A stretch of DNA of 64,000 nt from Marixanthomonas sp002364245 (GCA_963973455.1 CAXAZF010000002.1:346749-410748), one strand, 5' to 3'. Numbered from the stretch's first letter, positions 47,387-57,542 are shown. Program-made: numbers and translations. Notes: generated by a model from the letters alone, not told the origin.

Positions 47387-49057
47387 TTATTCTACAATAA
47401 CCTTTTTGGTTGCTTTACCTATAGCTGAAGTAACTTCCATGACATAAACGCCGGAAGTTAAACTTTCAGTTGGGTAGAAAATTTCAGGATTTGAACCAGA
47501 AACCCTAAAATCCTGGGTATTAATCAATTTTCCAGATATGGAGAATATATTTACTTTCACCTCACCTACTATTGTAGCATTTGTAAAGTGAATTTTAAAA
47601 TAGTCATTTGCAGGATTTGGAGATACGGTTATATTTTGATTGGTCTCTACTGCTTCTAACTTTCCTAAGTCACTACCATTTATTTTATAAAGTTGTGAAG
47701 TAAAAGGATCTTCAGTATAGCCAACAAAAAAAATCTCTTGATTTAAAGTAAATGCATAACTTACCGAAGTAATATTTTCTGGAGTATCGACTTCTTTAAA
47801 ACCATTTTTATCAACAGCGTATAGTTTCCCAACATTAGGGTCTGAATCTGACACATAAAAATAGAAAAATGTATTTTCAAATTGTGTAAAAAAACTATCT
47901 AACTTCATATTAACCGGAGGGTTTGGCACCAAAGTAGCTGTTGTTTCACCAAGTGATAATTTTGTCAAGATTTGGTTATTTTCATTGTCCACATAACTTA
48001 AAAATAGTTTTTCATCTGTTAAACCTGGAACATAAGAAGCACTCAAACCTTGTGGACTTTCAATAACAGTAAAAGAGGTGCCATCATATTGATGAAAATA
48101 GGCTCTATCATCATAAAAAACCCTAAAATAGTCTTTACCATTATAATTCCCTTCATAATCAAAGATTGATTTATCTGGATTTGTATATAGAGGATTTAGG
48201 TTATCACCGTCAAAACCATATAAATCCTTTTTTTCAGTATTTATATTTTTATATCGTAAAAACAACTGCTCTTCATTGGAACCTAAAGGTTCGATTAGAG
48301 AGGTGTTTTCAGGATTTGGAAAGGCTGTCAGGTTTGTTCCGTCATAAGCATAAAGCGAGCCAATTTCATAAGTGGCAGCATCTCTGCACCAAAAAGCAAT
48401 GACACCATTAATTTCGCCAAAAACATGTATTATTTCCTTTCCTTGCGGGTTTGGTATCTCAGTATAGTTTTCTCCATCAAAAATCCAAGCTGTTTTTTCA
48501 TCAGTGGAATAATCCTTAAGAATAAGGTATATCGACTGGTCATCTTCGGAAAAATAAAAGTTGGTTACACGCAATTCATTAGGCACTTCATATCCTTCCA
48601 ACTCATTTCCATCAAAACTAAAAATACTAAATTCAAAACCTTGTCCCAATACATATAGTTTATCGTTATATTCCCCAAGAAACAGCGGATTGTCATAATC
48701 CTCTGGAATCTCGAATAAAGTTACTTGAGAACCATCAACCTCAATCAAGTGTGCTGGATTGTTAAAATGTGTCAAATAATGTTTACTTTGATATTCTTCT
48801 AAATACCATATTGAACCTATACCTTCTTCAAGCATAAGGGATTGAAAATTGGTCCCATCAAAAGCATATAGCCTCGAGTTTATTTCACCATAATGAGTAG
48901 TAAAAACTAAATCTTCATTATTAGTTTCGAAGGCTCGAAAATAGGGAGAGTCGGGCTGGTTCTCCACAATTTCCAATGTTTGCGCAAACGAGGAAGAGAA
49001 AATTGTAATAAATAGCAAAAAAAAGCTTATTTTTTTTATAAGTGGGATGGTTTTCAT
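47387..49057 (-). CDS. Secreted protein with T9SS sorting domain, probable beta-propeller
   Basis: 556 residues: signal peptide (1-25, cleavage at SFAQ), then about 440 residues of repeated units of the type YAFDGTNFxxL / YDGTSFTVIESPQG, each about 45-60 residues long, suggesting a propeller of seven or so blades, and a C-terminal Por sorting domain (about 475-556, VSPNPANDYFKIHF to TKKVIVE). It is exported by T9SS to the surface or medium. No catalytic motif is visible; an adhesin or surface-binding role is inferred only from the shape. Confidence 0.85.
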   Translation of the reverse strand: MKTIPLIKKISFFLLFITIFSSSFAQTLEIVENQPDSPYFRAFETNNEDLVFTTHYGEINSRLYAFDGTNFQSLMLEEGIGSIWYLEEYQSKHYLTHFNNPAHLIEVDGSQVTLFEIPEDYDNPLFLGEYNDKLYVLGQGFEFSIFSFDGNELEGYEVPNELRVTNFYFSEDDQSIYLILKDYSTDEKTAWIFDGENYTEIPNPQGKEIIHVFGEINGVIAFWCRDAATYEIGSLYAYDGTNLTAFPNPENTSLIEPLGSNEEQLFLRYKNINTEKKDLYGFDGDNLNPLYTNPDKSIFDYEGNYNGKDYFRVFYDDRAYFHQYDGTSFTVIESPQGLSASYVPGLTDEKLFLSYVDNENNQILTKLSLGETTATLVPNPPVNMKLDSFFTQFENTFFYFYVSDSDPNVGKLYAVDKNGFKEVDTPENITSVSYAFTLNQEIFFVGYTEDPFTSQLYKINGSDLGKLEAVETNQNITVSPNPANDYFKIHFTNATIVGEVKVNIFSISGKLINTQDFRVSGSNPEIFYPTESLTSGVYVMEVTSAIGKATKKVIVE

Positions 49058-49102
49058 AAAAGAATATCTATAATATTGGTCAAGTTGTATTTTTCAAACA
49101 TA

Positions 49103-49142
49103 CAAAAAAACACCCAAAGCCATTTTATAAGCCTCGAGTGTT
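49103..49142 (-). terminator. Terminator of the TerB-family gene
   Basis: On the minus strand a long imperfect stem (AACACTCGAGGC with GCTTTGGGTGTT, several G-U pairs) is followed by T7. Confidence 0.7.
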
Positions 49143-49167
49143 CTAATAATATTTCTATAAATTTTTG

Positions 49168-49596
49168 TTATTTATCTCTGTTCAACAAATAACGATAATC
49201 TTCAAGGTTTAACCCTCCATCATAAATTTCAATGGAACGTTTAATTAGTTTTGCAGCTAATTCTTCGGTATACCCTAACCCAATTGCGTAACGTTCAATC
49301 AAAAAGCGTTCTTGATCGTCAATTTTGTGATCGGCAAAGATCATTTCAAAAAGGTCGTGCATACGCTCCAAACGCCTATCTGAATTGTTTGGCGGGTTTA
49401 TTGGAAATTTTGAAGGGTTTTTAACCACTTGTTGGTATTCATCTTCATCAATATCCAATTTTTGTGCAAAACGCTTCAATAATTTTTCTTCTTCTTCATT
49501 TAATTCACCATCAATGGCTGCCATGTTTGCAATCGATGCAAAATGACTCAAGTTTCTGGAATGGTGTCCGGTTTCAAAAAGATCTGTAAATGACAT
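49168..49596 (-). CDS. TerB-like all-helical protein
   Basis: 142 residues. HFASIANMAAIDGELNEEEEKLLKRFAQKLDID, then DLFEMIFADHKIDDQERFLIERYAIGLG, two acidic helix pairs with D-G-E/D-D-x-E motifs as in TerB (TerB/DUF533 fold). Called tellurite resistance by pipelines, but no other ter gene is present, so tellurite resistance is not supported. Probably a cytoplasmic metal-binding or scaffolding protein. Ends at its own terminator. Confidence 0.85.
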   Translation of the reverse strand: MSFTDLFETGHHSRNLSHFASIANMAAIDGELNEEEEKLLKRFAQKLDIDEDEYQQVVKNPSKFPINPPNNSDRRLERMHDLFEMIFADHKIDDQERFLIERYAIGLGYTEELAAKLIKRSIEIYDGGLNLEDYRYLLNRDK

Positions 49597-49742
49597 AGTG
49601 TTGTATTAAACTACAAATATAAAATATTTACAAATCAAGTTTAGCAAACTAGACTTTTTTATTTTTCACTGAAAATATCCTTCGCTAAATTTTTCTTAAT
49701 TCAAAAAGGATTCATCTTTTAAACGTTTAACTTTAAGAGCCT

Positions 49743-50543
49743 ATGAAAAAAACACTACAAATTGCCAATATTCTTGCTTTTATAGCCACCATTTTTGTGA
49801 ACTACCTCTCAAACACTGGCGCGATGAATAACACCACAATCGGTGAAGTTTCTGCTTCCATGCCCAACTTATTTACGCCGGCTGGGTATGCATTCTCAAT
49901 TTGGGGATTTATTTACTTGCTATTGTTAGGCTTTATTATATATCAAAGTCGAAGTCTTTTTACCTCCGTTAGGGATGATGCTTTTGTGCTGAAATCTGGC
50001 TGGTGGTTTGTACTGTCATGTGTGGCCAATATATTGTGGGTTACCTTTTGGCTCTACGGATATATTAGCTTTTCAATTCTAGCGATGTTTGTTCTATTAT
50101 ACTCACTTTTAAAGATTGTAATGAACAACCGCATGGAATTGTGGGATGCACCTATTTCAGTTATTGCTTTTTTATGGTGGCCATTTGTTTTTTATAGTGG
50201 GTGGATTACCGTTGCAAGCATTGCCAATATCGCTGCTTATTTGAGCAGTATTGGTTGGGAAGGTTGGGGAATTTCTGAAACTTCTTGGACTATAATTATG
50301 GTCATAATAGCCGGAATCATCAATCTAGCCGTAACTTGGAAACGCAACATGCGTGAATTTGCCTTGGTCGGTGTTTGGGCCTTAATCGCAATTGCAATAG
50401 CTAATTGGGACAGCAACCAAAGTATTGTGTATGCTACACTAATAACTGCTGTTGTTTTATTTATTAGCAGTGCAACTCATGGTATTAAAAATAGGGAAAC
50501 TAGCCCTATACAAAAATGCAAGGAGCATTTTGGCAAGAGTTAG
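49743..50543 (+). CDS. Tryptophan-rich TspO/MBR-like membrane protein
   Basis: 266 residues with about seven to eight membrane helices, more than the five of classical TspO. Marks: FTPAGYAFSIWGFIYLLL (about 46-63) and many Trp residues (WWFVLSCVANILWVTFWLYG, WWPFVFYSGW). It belongs to the long TspO/MBR-like group widespread in flavobacteria. Porphyrin or sterol-like ligands are known for TspO; what this branch binds is not known. The gene ends six bases from the convergent oxidoreductase gene. Confidence 0.8.
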   Translation: MKKTLQIANILAFIATIFVNYLSNTGAMNNTTIGEVSASMPNLFTPAGYAFSIWGFIYLLLLGFIIYQSRSLFTSVRDDAFVLKSGWWFVLSCVANILWVTFWLYGYISFSILAMFVLLYSLLKIVMNNRMELWDAPISVIAFLWWPFVFYSGWITVASIANIAAYLSSIGWEGWGISETSWTIIMVIIAGIINLAVTWKRNMREFALVGVWALIAIAIANWDSNQSIVYATLITAVVLFISSATHGIKNRETSPIQKCKEHFGKS

Positions 50544-50548
50544 AATAT

Positions 50549-51901
50549 TTAAACCATCCCTTTAATATCATTCCCCCAAGTTGGGTAGGCAAAAATCATC
50601 GCTTTTAAATGTTTTGTTTTCAGTTTTCCACACATAGCAAGTACAAACAGATTAATCATTTCTCCCGCGTGTGGTGCTATAATGTGTGCTCCTAAAATTA
50701 AGTTTCGGTCTTTATCGACTATGGTTTTATAAGCGTAGGTTTTTTCGTTAATACGTTTTGCATTAAACCAAGAAGGCACGCTTTTGTATTCCACCACAAT
50801 ATTATATCCTTTTTTTTTAGCTTCTTCTTCGGTCAAACCAATAGCAGCAACTTGCGGCAACGTAAATACTACGGAAGGAACCGGCGGAAAATCCATTTTC
50901 AACACATTATTTTTTCGAATGTTTTTTGAAACCACTCTCGCTTCTTGAGACGAAGTAGGCGTTAACGGCAACGAACCACTGGCCGAAACATCGCCACAGG
51001 CATATACGGATGAATTAGTAGTATTTTGAAGAAACTCATTTACTGAAACGCCTCCTTTTTCAGAAGCAACGTTTCCTTTTTCTAAATCCAATTCTTCTAT
51101 GGAAGGTACGCGACCTGCCGTATTAAAAACGGCCCTTGCTTTTACTGAGTCTTCATTTCCATTTTTCTGAAAAATGACACGATAATTCTTTTGCAATTCT
51201 TCCACTTCAGTTACTTGGGCATTGAAAATAAAATCAATTCCTATTTTTTCTGAAGCTTCTAGAAGATGATTGACAATATCTTCATCAAAAGGCATTAAAG
51301 GTCTTGGGGCAAACTCGACCACGGTAACTTTTGCACCACAGCGCGCAGCAATATGGGCAAACTCCATCCCAATATAACCAGCGCCTACAAAAACAATACT
51401 TTCTGGTAGCTCTGGTAACTCTAAAAAGTCGTCACTCGTTTTTAAATGTTCTCTTCCGGGTATTTTTAACTCTAAAGGTTTTTGTCCTGTTGCAATGACT
51501 ATCTTTTTAGCTTTCACCGTTTTTCCTTCTACAGACAGCATATTTTCATCTAAAAACTGGGGTGATTGGTGGTACATAGCAATCCCAGCTTCTTTTAAAT
51601 CACGTTCTGTTGCGGCGGGAACGGCTTCAGTAAAATTTGATTTGAATTTTTGTACGTCTTTCCAACTTACTTCAGGAACAGATGTAATTCCCTTTCCTTT
51701 TAAGTTTTCAGCTAATTGTACCACTTCAGTAACACCCACCAATACTTTTTTAGGGTCGCAACCTCGATTGGCACACGTGCCACCAAACTCTCTATTATCA
51801 GCAATAGCAACACTCATTCCAGCTTCAACACAATCATACGCTACGCTTTTCCCAGCGGTTCCTGTTCCTATTACAAATACGTCAAATTCTTTTATGCCCA
51901 T
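50549..51901 (-). CDS. Pyridine nucleotide-disulfide oxidoreductase
   Basis: 450 residues of the glutathione/mercuric reductase class: FAD-binding GTGTAGKSVA (12-21), redox disulfide GGTCANRGCDPKKV with Cys43 and Cys48, NAD-binding VGAGYIGMEFAHIAARCG, and a C-terminal dimer domain. The spacing CxxxxC is right. The last segment lacks the classical HxxPT motif, reading IFAYPTWGNDIKG near the end, so it is not a plain lipoamide dehydrogenase. Substrate unknown; glutathione-reductase-like is only the nearest class. Confidence 0.87.
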   Translation of the reverse strand: MGIKEFDVFVIGTGTAGKSVAYDCVEAGMSVAIADNREFGGTCANRGCDPKKVLVGVTEVVQLAENLKGKGITSVPEVSWKDVQKFKSNFTEAVPAATERDLKEAGIAMYHQSPQFLDENMLSVEGKTVKAKKIVIATGQKPLELKIPGREHLKTSDDFLELPELPESIVFVGAGYIGMEFAHIAARCGAKVTVVEFAPRPLMPFDEDIVNHLLEASEKIGIDFIFNAQVTEVEELQKNYRVIFQKNGNEDSVKARAVFNTAGRVPSIEELDLEKGNVASEKGGVSVNEFLQNTTNSSVYACGDVSASGSLPLTPTSSQEARVVSKNIRKNNVLKMDFPPVPSVVFTLPQVAAIGLTEEEAKKKGYNIVVEYKSVPSWFNAKRINEKTYAYKTIVDKDRNLILGAHIIAPHAGEMINLFVLAMCGKLKTKHLKAMIFAYPTWGNDIKGMV

Positions 51902-51967
51902 ACTCTAAAATTACTCAATGAAATATCCTAATTGTGTTATGAAAATGATAAAACTCTATGTGGCAGC

Positions 51968-51997
51968 TTAGAATAAGAAGATAAGATACTATCTTTG
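51968..51997 (+). promoter_or_regulatory. mfd promoter
   Basis: TTA (51968-51970, near TTG), 19 bases, TATCTTTG (51990-51997) followed by GC. It ends seven bases before the mfd ATG at 52005, so the transcript should start within a few bases of the start codon. Confidence 0.55.
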
Positions 51998-52004
51998 CGC
52001 CTTT

Positions 52005-55000
52005 ATGAGCAAAACTCTCGTTAATACGCTTTTTTCAAAGGCTGATGAAACCCTAAAGCTAGGGGGAGCTATATCCGATTCGCAACAAAAAATTTCGGTT
52101 TCAGGCTTAGTTGGCTCTGCTACTTCAATTGTTATTTCTGAGGCTTTTAAAGTTTCAGAAAAACCATTTCTACTAATTTTAAATGATAAAGAAGAAGCGG
52201 CGTACCACTTAAACGATTTAGAGCAACTTCACGGAGATCAAAACGTACTGTTTTACCCAGGAAGTTATCGCCGACCCTACCAAATTGAAGAAACTGACAA
52301 TGCCAATGTATTGCTGCGAAGCGAAGTATTGAACCGGATTAATTCTCGTAAAAAACCAGCCATCATTGTTACCTATCCTGAGGCCCTATTTGAAAAAGTA
52401 GTAACCCGAAAAGAGCTTGAGAAAAACACCTTAAAGCTAAAAGTAGGCGAAGAAGTTTCTATCGATTTTGTAAATGAAGTGTTGTTTGAATATAAATTTA
52501 AACGTACCGATTTTGTGACTGAACCTGGTGAATTTTCCGTCCGTGGTGGGATTTTAGATGTGTTCAGTTTCAGTAATGACGAACCGTATCGCATTGAGTT
52601 TTTTGGTGATGAAGTAGATAGCATCCGTACGTTTGATGTAGAAACACAACTTTCTGATGTACAATTAAAAAAAATATCCATCATCCCGAATGTGGAAAAT
52701 AAAATGATGGAAGAAACGCGCGAAAGTTTCTTAAAATACATCGCTTCAAAAACCGTGGTTTTTCTGAAAAATGAAGAGCTATTAAGTAGCAGCATTACCA
52801 AATTATTTGAAAAAGCAACCCATGCTTTCAAAGAAGCTTCTGGCGAAATAAAGCAAAGCGAACCGAAAGAATTGTTTTGTACTTCTGAATTATTAAAAAG
52901 CCAACTCTCTGAATTTACAACCGTAACATTAGATAGTAAAAACAGTAGCGAGGCGATTCATTTCAACACAAAACCGCAACCATCGTTCAACAAACAGTTC
53001 AATTTATTGATTGAGAACTTGAATGAAAACGTTGAAAAAGGTTATAAAAACTACATTTTTTGCAGTAGTGAACAACAAGCCAAACGGTTCCATGATATTT
53101 TTGAAGATGCCGAACAACACGTAAAAGAATACCAAACGATTGTTTTTCCCTTGTTTCAAGGGTTTATTGATGACAATCAAAAAAATGTGTGTTATACCGA
53201 TCATCAAATTTTTGAGCGGTATCATAAATTTCAGCTTAAGAACGGGTATGCCAAAAAACAGGCAATTACCTTAAAAGAGTTGACCAATCTGGAAGTAGGC
53301 GATTACGTAACACATATTGATCACGGAATTGGAAAATTTGGCGGACTTCAGAAAATTGATGTGGAAGGTAAGCAGCAAGAAGCCATCAAACTCATTTATG
53401 GTGAACGCGATATTCTGTACCTCAGCATTCATTCGCTTCATAAAATCACCAAGTATAACGGCAAGGACGGAAAAGAGCCTAAAATATACAAATTGGGAAG
53501 TGCCGCTTGGAAAAAACTAAAGCAAAAAACCAAAAAACGGGTTAAGCAAATTGCCTTCAATCTAATTGAACTATACGCCAAACGTCGCTTGCAAAAAGGG
53601 TTTGCATATGATCCCGATTCGTATTTACAAGCTGAATTGGAATCTTCTTTTGTGTTTGAAGACACACCCGATCAATCTACCGCGACTGAAGATGTAAAAC
53701 GTGACATGGAAAACGAGCGCCCTATGGACCGCCTAATCTGTGGCGATGTAGGGTTTGGAAAAACGGAAGTTGCTGTTCGTGCTGCTTTTAAAGCAGTTGA
53801 CAACAACAAGCAAGTTGCTATTTTGGTGCCCACCACCATTTTGGCGTTTCAACATTATAAAACATTTACAGAGCGATTGGCAGATATGCCAGTAAATATT
53901 GATTATCTAAACCGTTTTCGAACTGCAAAAGAACGTCGCAGTGTTTTAGAAGGATTAAAAGACGGAAAACTTGACATTGTAATCGGCACGCATCAATTGG
54001 TTAACAAATCGGTTGAATTTAAAGACTTCGGGTTATTGATTATTGATGAAGAACAGAAATTTGGCGTTGCTGTAAAAGATAAACTGAAAACCATTAAAGA
54101 AAATGTAGACACGCTTACTTTAACCGCTACGCCTATTCCAAGAACGTTGCAGTTTAGTTTAATGGCCGCGCGTGATTTATCGGTTATTACCACGCCGCCG
54201 CCCAACCGCTATCCCGTGGAAACACACGTAATTCGTTTTGGCGAAGAAAGTATTCGCGATGCAGTTCGATATGAAATATCACGTGGCGGACAAGTATTTT
54301 TTGTTCATAACCGTATCGAAAATATTAAAGAGGTTGCCGGAATGATTCAGCGATTGGTGCCAGATGCTAAAATAGGGATTGGTCACGGGCAGATGGACGG
54401 TAAAAAGCTGGAAAAGCTCATGCTCGGTTTTATGAACAATGAGTTTGATGTATTGGTTTCAACCACCATTATTGAAAGCGGCTTGGATGTGCCAAATGCC
54501 AACACGATTTTCATCAATAATGCGAATAATTTTGGTCTTTCTGACTTACACCAAATGCGTGGACGTGTAGGTAGAAGTAATAAAAAAGCATTCTGTTATT
54601 TTATTACACCACCTTATTCGGCTATGACCGAAGAAGCCCGAAAACGAATTACAGCTTTAGAACAGTTTTCTGAATTAGGAAGCGGATTAAACATCGCAAT
54701 GAAAGATTTGGAAATTCGAGGCGCAGGAGATTTATTAGGTGGAGAACAAAGCGGATTTATCAACGAAATTGGGTTTGAAACCTATCAAAAAATTCTTTCC
54801 GAAGCGATTGATGAATTAAAAGAGAAAGAATTCAAAGATTTATACGAAGGCACCGAACACGAAAAGAAAGATTTTGTAAAAGAAACTGTACTCGACACCG
54901 ATTTTGAATTGCTTTTCCCTGATGATTACATTAATAATATTACGGAACGGCTTAATCTGTACACCAAATTAAATCAATTAGATACTGAAGCTGAACTTCA

Positions 55001-55340
55001 AAAATTTGAAAAAGAATTAATTGACCGCTTTGGTGAACTTCCTGAAGAAGCAGTTGATTTATTAAACAGCGTTCGAATTAAATGGGTTGCTATTAAAATG
55101 GGGCTGGAACGAATAATTATGAAGAAAAACAAATTGGTAGGTTACTTTGTGAGCGATCAACAAAGTGCGTATTACCAAAGTCCGGCGTTTACAAAAGTGT
55201 TGCAATACGTTCAAAACCATCCGCAACGGGTAACGATGAAAGAGAAGAAAACCCGTAACGGTTTACGATTGTTATTAACGTTCGACAGGATTACTTCAGT
55301 AGACAAAGCGTTGGAAGCATTAGCGCCTTTTAGAGAATAA
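52005..55340 (+). CDS. mfd: Transcription-repair coupling factor Mfd
   Basis: 1111 residues. Removes RNA polymerase stalled at DNA lesions and recruits UvrA. Domains in order: UvrB-like N-terminus (about 1-330, with GGILDVFSF), RNA-polymerase-interacting CarD-like domain (about 425-520, GDYVTHIDHGIGKFGG), superfamily 2 helicase with Walker A CGDVGFGKTE (579-588), DEEQ box (about 678), TATPIPRTL, the TRG/translocation motif, and the C-terminal TRCF domain. All are complete. It ends one base from the convergent cysM stop. Confidence 0.97.
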   Translation: MSKTLVNTLFSKADETLKLGGAISDSQQKISVSGLVGSATSIVISEAFKVSEKPFLLILNDKEEAAYHLNDLEQLHGDQNVLFYPGSYRRPYQIEETDNANVLLRSEVLNRINSRKKPAIIVTYPEALFEKVVTRKELEKNTLKLKVGEEVSIDFVNEVLFEYKFKRTDFVTEPGEFSVRGGILDVFSFSNDEPYRIEFFGDEVDSIRTFDVETQLSDVQLKKISIIPNVENKMMEETRESFLKYIASKTVVFLKNEELLSSSITKLFEKATHAFKEASGEIKQSEPKELFCTSELLKSQLSEFTTVTLDSKNSSEAIHFNTKPQPSFNKQFNLLIENLNENVEKGYKNYIFCSSEQQAKRFHDIFEDAEQHVKEYQTIVFPLFQGFIDDNQKNVCYTDHQIFERYHKFQLKNGYAKKQAITLKELTNLEVGDYVTHIDHGIGKFGGLQKIDVEGKQQEAIKLIYGERDILYLSIHSLHKITKYNGKDGKEPKIYKLGSAAWKKLKQKTKKRVKQIAFNLIELYAKRRLQKGFAYDPDSYLQAELESSFVFEDTPDQSTATEDVKRDMENERPMDRLICGDVGFGKTEVAVRAAFKAVDNNKQVAILVPTTILAFQHYKTFTERLADMPVNIDYLNRFRTAKERRSVLEGLKDGKLDIVIGTHQLVNKSVEFKDFGLLIIDEEQKFGVAVKDKLKTIKENVDTLTLTATPIPRTLQFSLMAARDLSVITTPPPNRYPVETHVIRFGEESIRDAVRYEISRGGQVFFVHNRIENIKEVAGMIQRLVPDAKIGIGHGQMDGKKLEKLMLGFMNNEFDVLVSTTIIESGLDVPNANTIFINNANNFGLSDLHQMRGRVGRSNKKAFCYFITPPYSAMTEEARKRITALEQFSELGSGLNIAMKDLEIRGAGDLLGGEQSGFINEIGFETYQKILSEAIDELKEKEFKDLYEGTEHEKKDFVKETVLDTDFELLFPDDYINNITERLNLYTKLNQLDTEAELQKFEKELIDRFGELPEEAVDLLNSVRIKWVAIKMGLERIIMKKNKLVGYFVSDQQSAYYQSPAFTKVLQYVQNHPQRVTMKEKKTRNGLRLLLTFDRITSVDKALEALAPFRE

Positions 55341-55341
55341 T

Positions 55342-56226
55342 TCAATCAAACAAAGTAGAAGACAAATACCGATCGCCTCGATCACAGATTATCGCTACAA
55401 TTACACCACTATCTAAGATTTCGGCTAATTTTAATGCAGCCGTAACACTACCGCCACTGCTCATTCCGGAGAATACACCTTCATCTTCAGCTAGGCGTTT
55501 TGCCATTGCTGTAGCTTCAGTTTCGCTTACTTCAATTACTTGATCCACTTTTTTAGGATTGAATATTTTAGGTAAATACGCTTTCTCCCACTTTCGAATA
55601 CCCGGAATTTTTGAACCATCTGTTGGCTGCGCTCCTACAATTTGAATGTTTGTATTCTTTTCTTTTAAATAAGTAGCCGTACCCATAATAGTTCCTGTAG
55701 TTCCCATTGCTGAAACAAAGTGCGTTATTTTTCCTTCAGTATCCTTCCAAATTTCAGGGCCTGTGGTTTTATAATGTGCTTTCCAGTTATCATCATTCGC
55801 AAATTGATTAAACGAATAATATCCTTCTTCAGCTACTTTCTGCTCGGCATAATCTCTTGCACCTTCTATTCCAATATCGGACGATGTTAACGTAACTTTC
55901 GCACCGTAAGCTCGCATGGTTTGCACGCGTTCCTTTGTTGAGTTTTCAGGCATCACGAGTTCTATCTTAAGTTTAAAAATTCCGGCAATCATTGCTAGCG
56001 CAATTCCTGTGTTACCGCTTGTCGCTTCAATAAGCTTAGTGTTTTCATCAATTTCTCCTCTATCTAACGCAGACTTAATCATATTATACGCTGCTCGATC
56101 TTTTACGCTTCCGCCCGGGTTGTGACCTTCCATTTTTAAAAGCAAGGTGATGTTCGGGTTTTTAAGTAAGGTTTGTGCTTCAATTAGAGGGGTGTTTCCT
56201 ATAAAATCGGTTATATTTTTAAACAT
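55342..56226 (-). CDS. cysM: Cysteine synthase (O-acetylserine sulfhydrylase), CysM type
   Basis: 294 residues. Makes cysteine from O-acetylserine and sulfide or thiosulfate; PLP enzyme. The PLP lysine is Lys42 in NPGGSVKDRAAYNM; the substrate loop TSGNTGIALAM and the phosphate loop GTTGTIMGTATYL are intact. The length and the KDRAAY/MGTTGT signatures fit CysM more than CysK. It lies one base downstream of the serine acetyltransferase gene, forming a two-gene cysteine operon. Confidence 0.94.
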   Translation of the reverse strand: MFKNITDFIGNTPLIEAQTLLKNPNITLLLKMEGHNPGGSVKDRAAYNMIKSALDRGEIDENTKLIEATSGNTGIALAMIAGIFKLKIELVMPENSTKERVQTMRAYGAKVTLTSSDIGIEGARDYAEQKVAEEGYYSFNQFANDDNWKAHYKTTGPEIWKDTEGKITHFVSAMGTTGTIMGTATYLKEKNTNIQIVGAQPTDGSKIPGIRKWEKAYLPKIFNPKKVDQVIEVSETEATAMAKRLAEDEGVFSGMSSGGSVTAALKLAEILDSGVIVAIICDRGDRYLSSTLFD

Positions 56227-56227
56227 T

Positions 56228-57016
56228 TTATGTTGTTTTAATTTTCACTTCATTGGTATTTGAAACAATAGAATTAGGTGGGATAGAATCTGTAATCCAC
56301 GTATTTCCTCCTATTACACTATTTTCACCAATGGTTGTTTTTCCACCCAAAATAGTTGCATTGGCATAAATAACTACGTTATCTTCAACCGTTGGATGGC
56401 GTTTTATATTTCGTAAATTTCTTGCTACTGAAAGCGCTCCTAAGGTAACTCCTTGGTAAATTTTTACGTTGTTTTTAATAATCGTGGTTTCTCCAATTAC
56501 GGTACCTGTTGCATGATCTAGAAAAAAGGACTCGCCTATTTTCGCACCGGGATTGATATCGGCCCCAGAAATATGGTGAGCATATTCACTCATAAGCCTT
56601 GGCACCAAAGGCATTCCGAATTTATATAGCTCGTGACTCAATCGATAAATTACAATAGCGTAAAACCCTGGGTACGATAAATAAACCTCTTCTATAGAGT
56701 TAGCCGCAGGATCGTTGTTCACAAAAGCTTTGGCGTCTTTATTTAATTTCTCTAAAATTTCTGGAAGTTTCTGCAAGTAGGATTTCCACAGTTTTTTGCA
56801 CGGTTTTTCGGGTTCCCAACAAGCGATATCCACTAATTCTTCAAAAAGTGTTTCTAACGTATCTAAATTTTTTGAAACTGATGTTTCTGAATCAAAAAGG
56901 GTGTAAAACAAGAGTTTTGTAAATTCTTCCGTTCGTTCTTTTAGCCGATACTTTAAGTTTGGGTTTTCTTTCTGTTGCTGAATTGCTTTAATAATATCTT
57001 TTTTAGTAGAATTCAT
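56228..57016 (-). CDS. cysE: Serine O-acetyltransferase
   Basis: 262 residues. Acetylates serine for cysteine synthesis. The N-terminal half is helical (to about 130). The C-terminal half is a left-handed beta-helix with hexapeptide repeats: GAKIGESFFLDHATGTVIGETTIIKNNVKIYQGVTLGA, then HPTVEDNVVIYANATILG. The catalytic His is in DHATG. The end TNEVKIKTT lacks the usual -I(D)xx tail that docks into CysK, so a stable complex is less certain. First gene of the cysE-cysM pair. Confidence 0.92.
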   Translation of the reverse strand: MNSTKKDIIKAIQQQKENPNLKYRLKERTEEFTKLLFYTLFDSETSVSKNLDTLETLFEELVDIACWEPEKPCKKLWKSYLQKLPEILEKLNKDAKAFVNNDPAANSIEEVYLSYPGFYAIVIYRLSHELYKFGMPLVPRLMSEYAHHISGADINPGAKIGESFFLDHATGTVIGETTIIKNNVKIYQGVTLGALSVARNLRNIKRHPTVEDNVVIYANATILGGKTTIGENSVIGGNTWITDSIPPNSIVSNTNEVKIKTT

Positions 57017-57091
57017 AAGTAGAAACTAAGATTGAGTGAGTCGATTTCCTTATTTCAAAATTACAGAAATACCTGTAGACTGAAGCTTATT

Positions 57092-57454
57092 TTAAAAATG
57101 ATAAAACGCATTCTCGATATGTTCAACCTTCTCTATGGTTTTGTTTTTAAGTACCGCAATAATGTCGAAACGGACTTCTTTATCAAGGTTATTGACAATT
57201 ATATATTCATTTGCAGCTTTCACTAATAGTTTAATTTTTCCTTTGGTAACGAAACTTTGAGGGTCACCAAAAAAGGCACTATTTCGGGTTTTTACTTCTA
57301 CAATTACAATCGTATCTTCTTCTTTTTGGGCAATGATGTCTATTTCGGCTTTGTCGTAAAAAAAGTTACGCTCCAAAATTGTATAGCCGTTTTTCAGAAG
57401 ATAGTCCGCTGCCAATTGCTCGCCAATTTTTCCAAGTTCGTTGTGGTGCGCCAT
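57092..57454 (-). CDS. YraN family (UPF0102) endonuclease-like protein
   Basis: 120 residues. MAHHNELGKIGEQLAADYLLKNGYTILERNFFYDKAEIDIIAQ, then VIVEVKTRN: the restriction-endonuclease-like core with the EID...EVK catalytic pattern characteristic of YraN. The function in the cell is unknown; a role in DNA repair or uptake is only suggested. It is separated from cysE by 75 bases. Divergent from the S9 peptidase gene. Confidence 0.93.
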   Translation of the reverse strand: MAHHNELGKIGEQLAADYLLKNGYTILERNFFYDKAEIDIIAQKEEDTIVIVEVKTRNSAFFGDPQSFVTKGKIKLLVKAANEYIIVNNLDKEVRFDIIAVLKNKTIEKVEHIENAFYHF

Positions 57455-57542
57455 ACCTTTTTAAGGTTATACTTCACAAGATAACCATTAAAATTGAAAA
57501 GAATAACCCTTGAAACACCAAGCAAATAAGGTTGCTTATTAT

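Noticed and set aside
49168..49596. Tellurite resistance function
   Set aside because: Only the TerB fold is present. No other ter genes stand nearby, so the name is not evidence for the phenotype.
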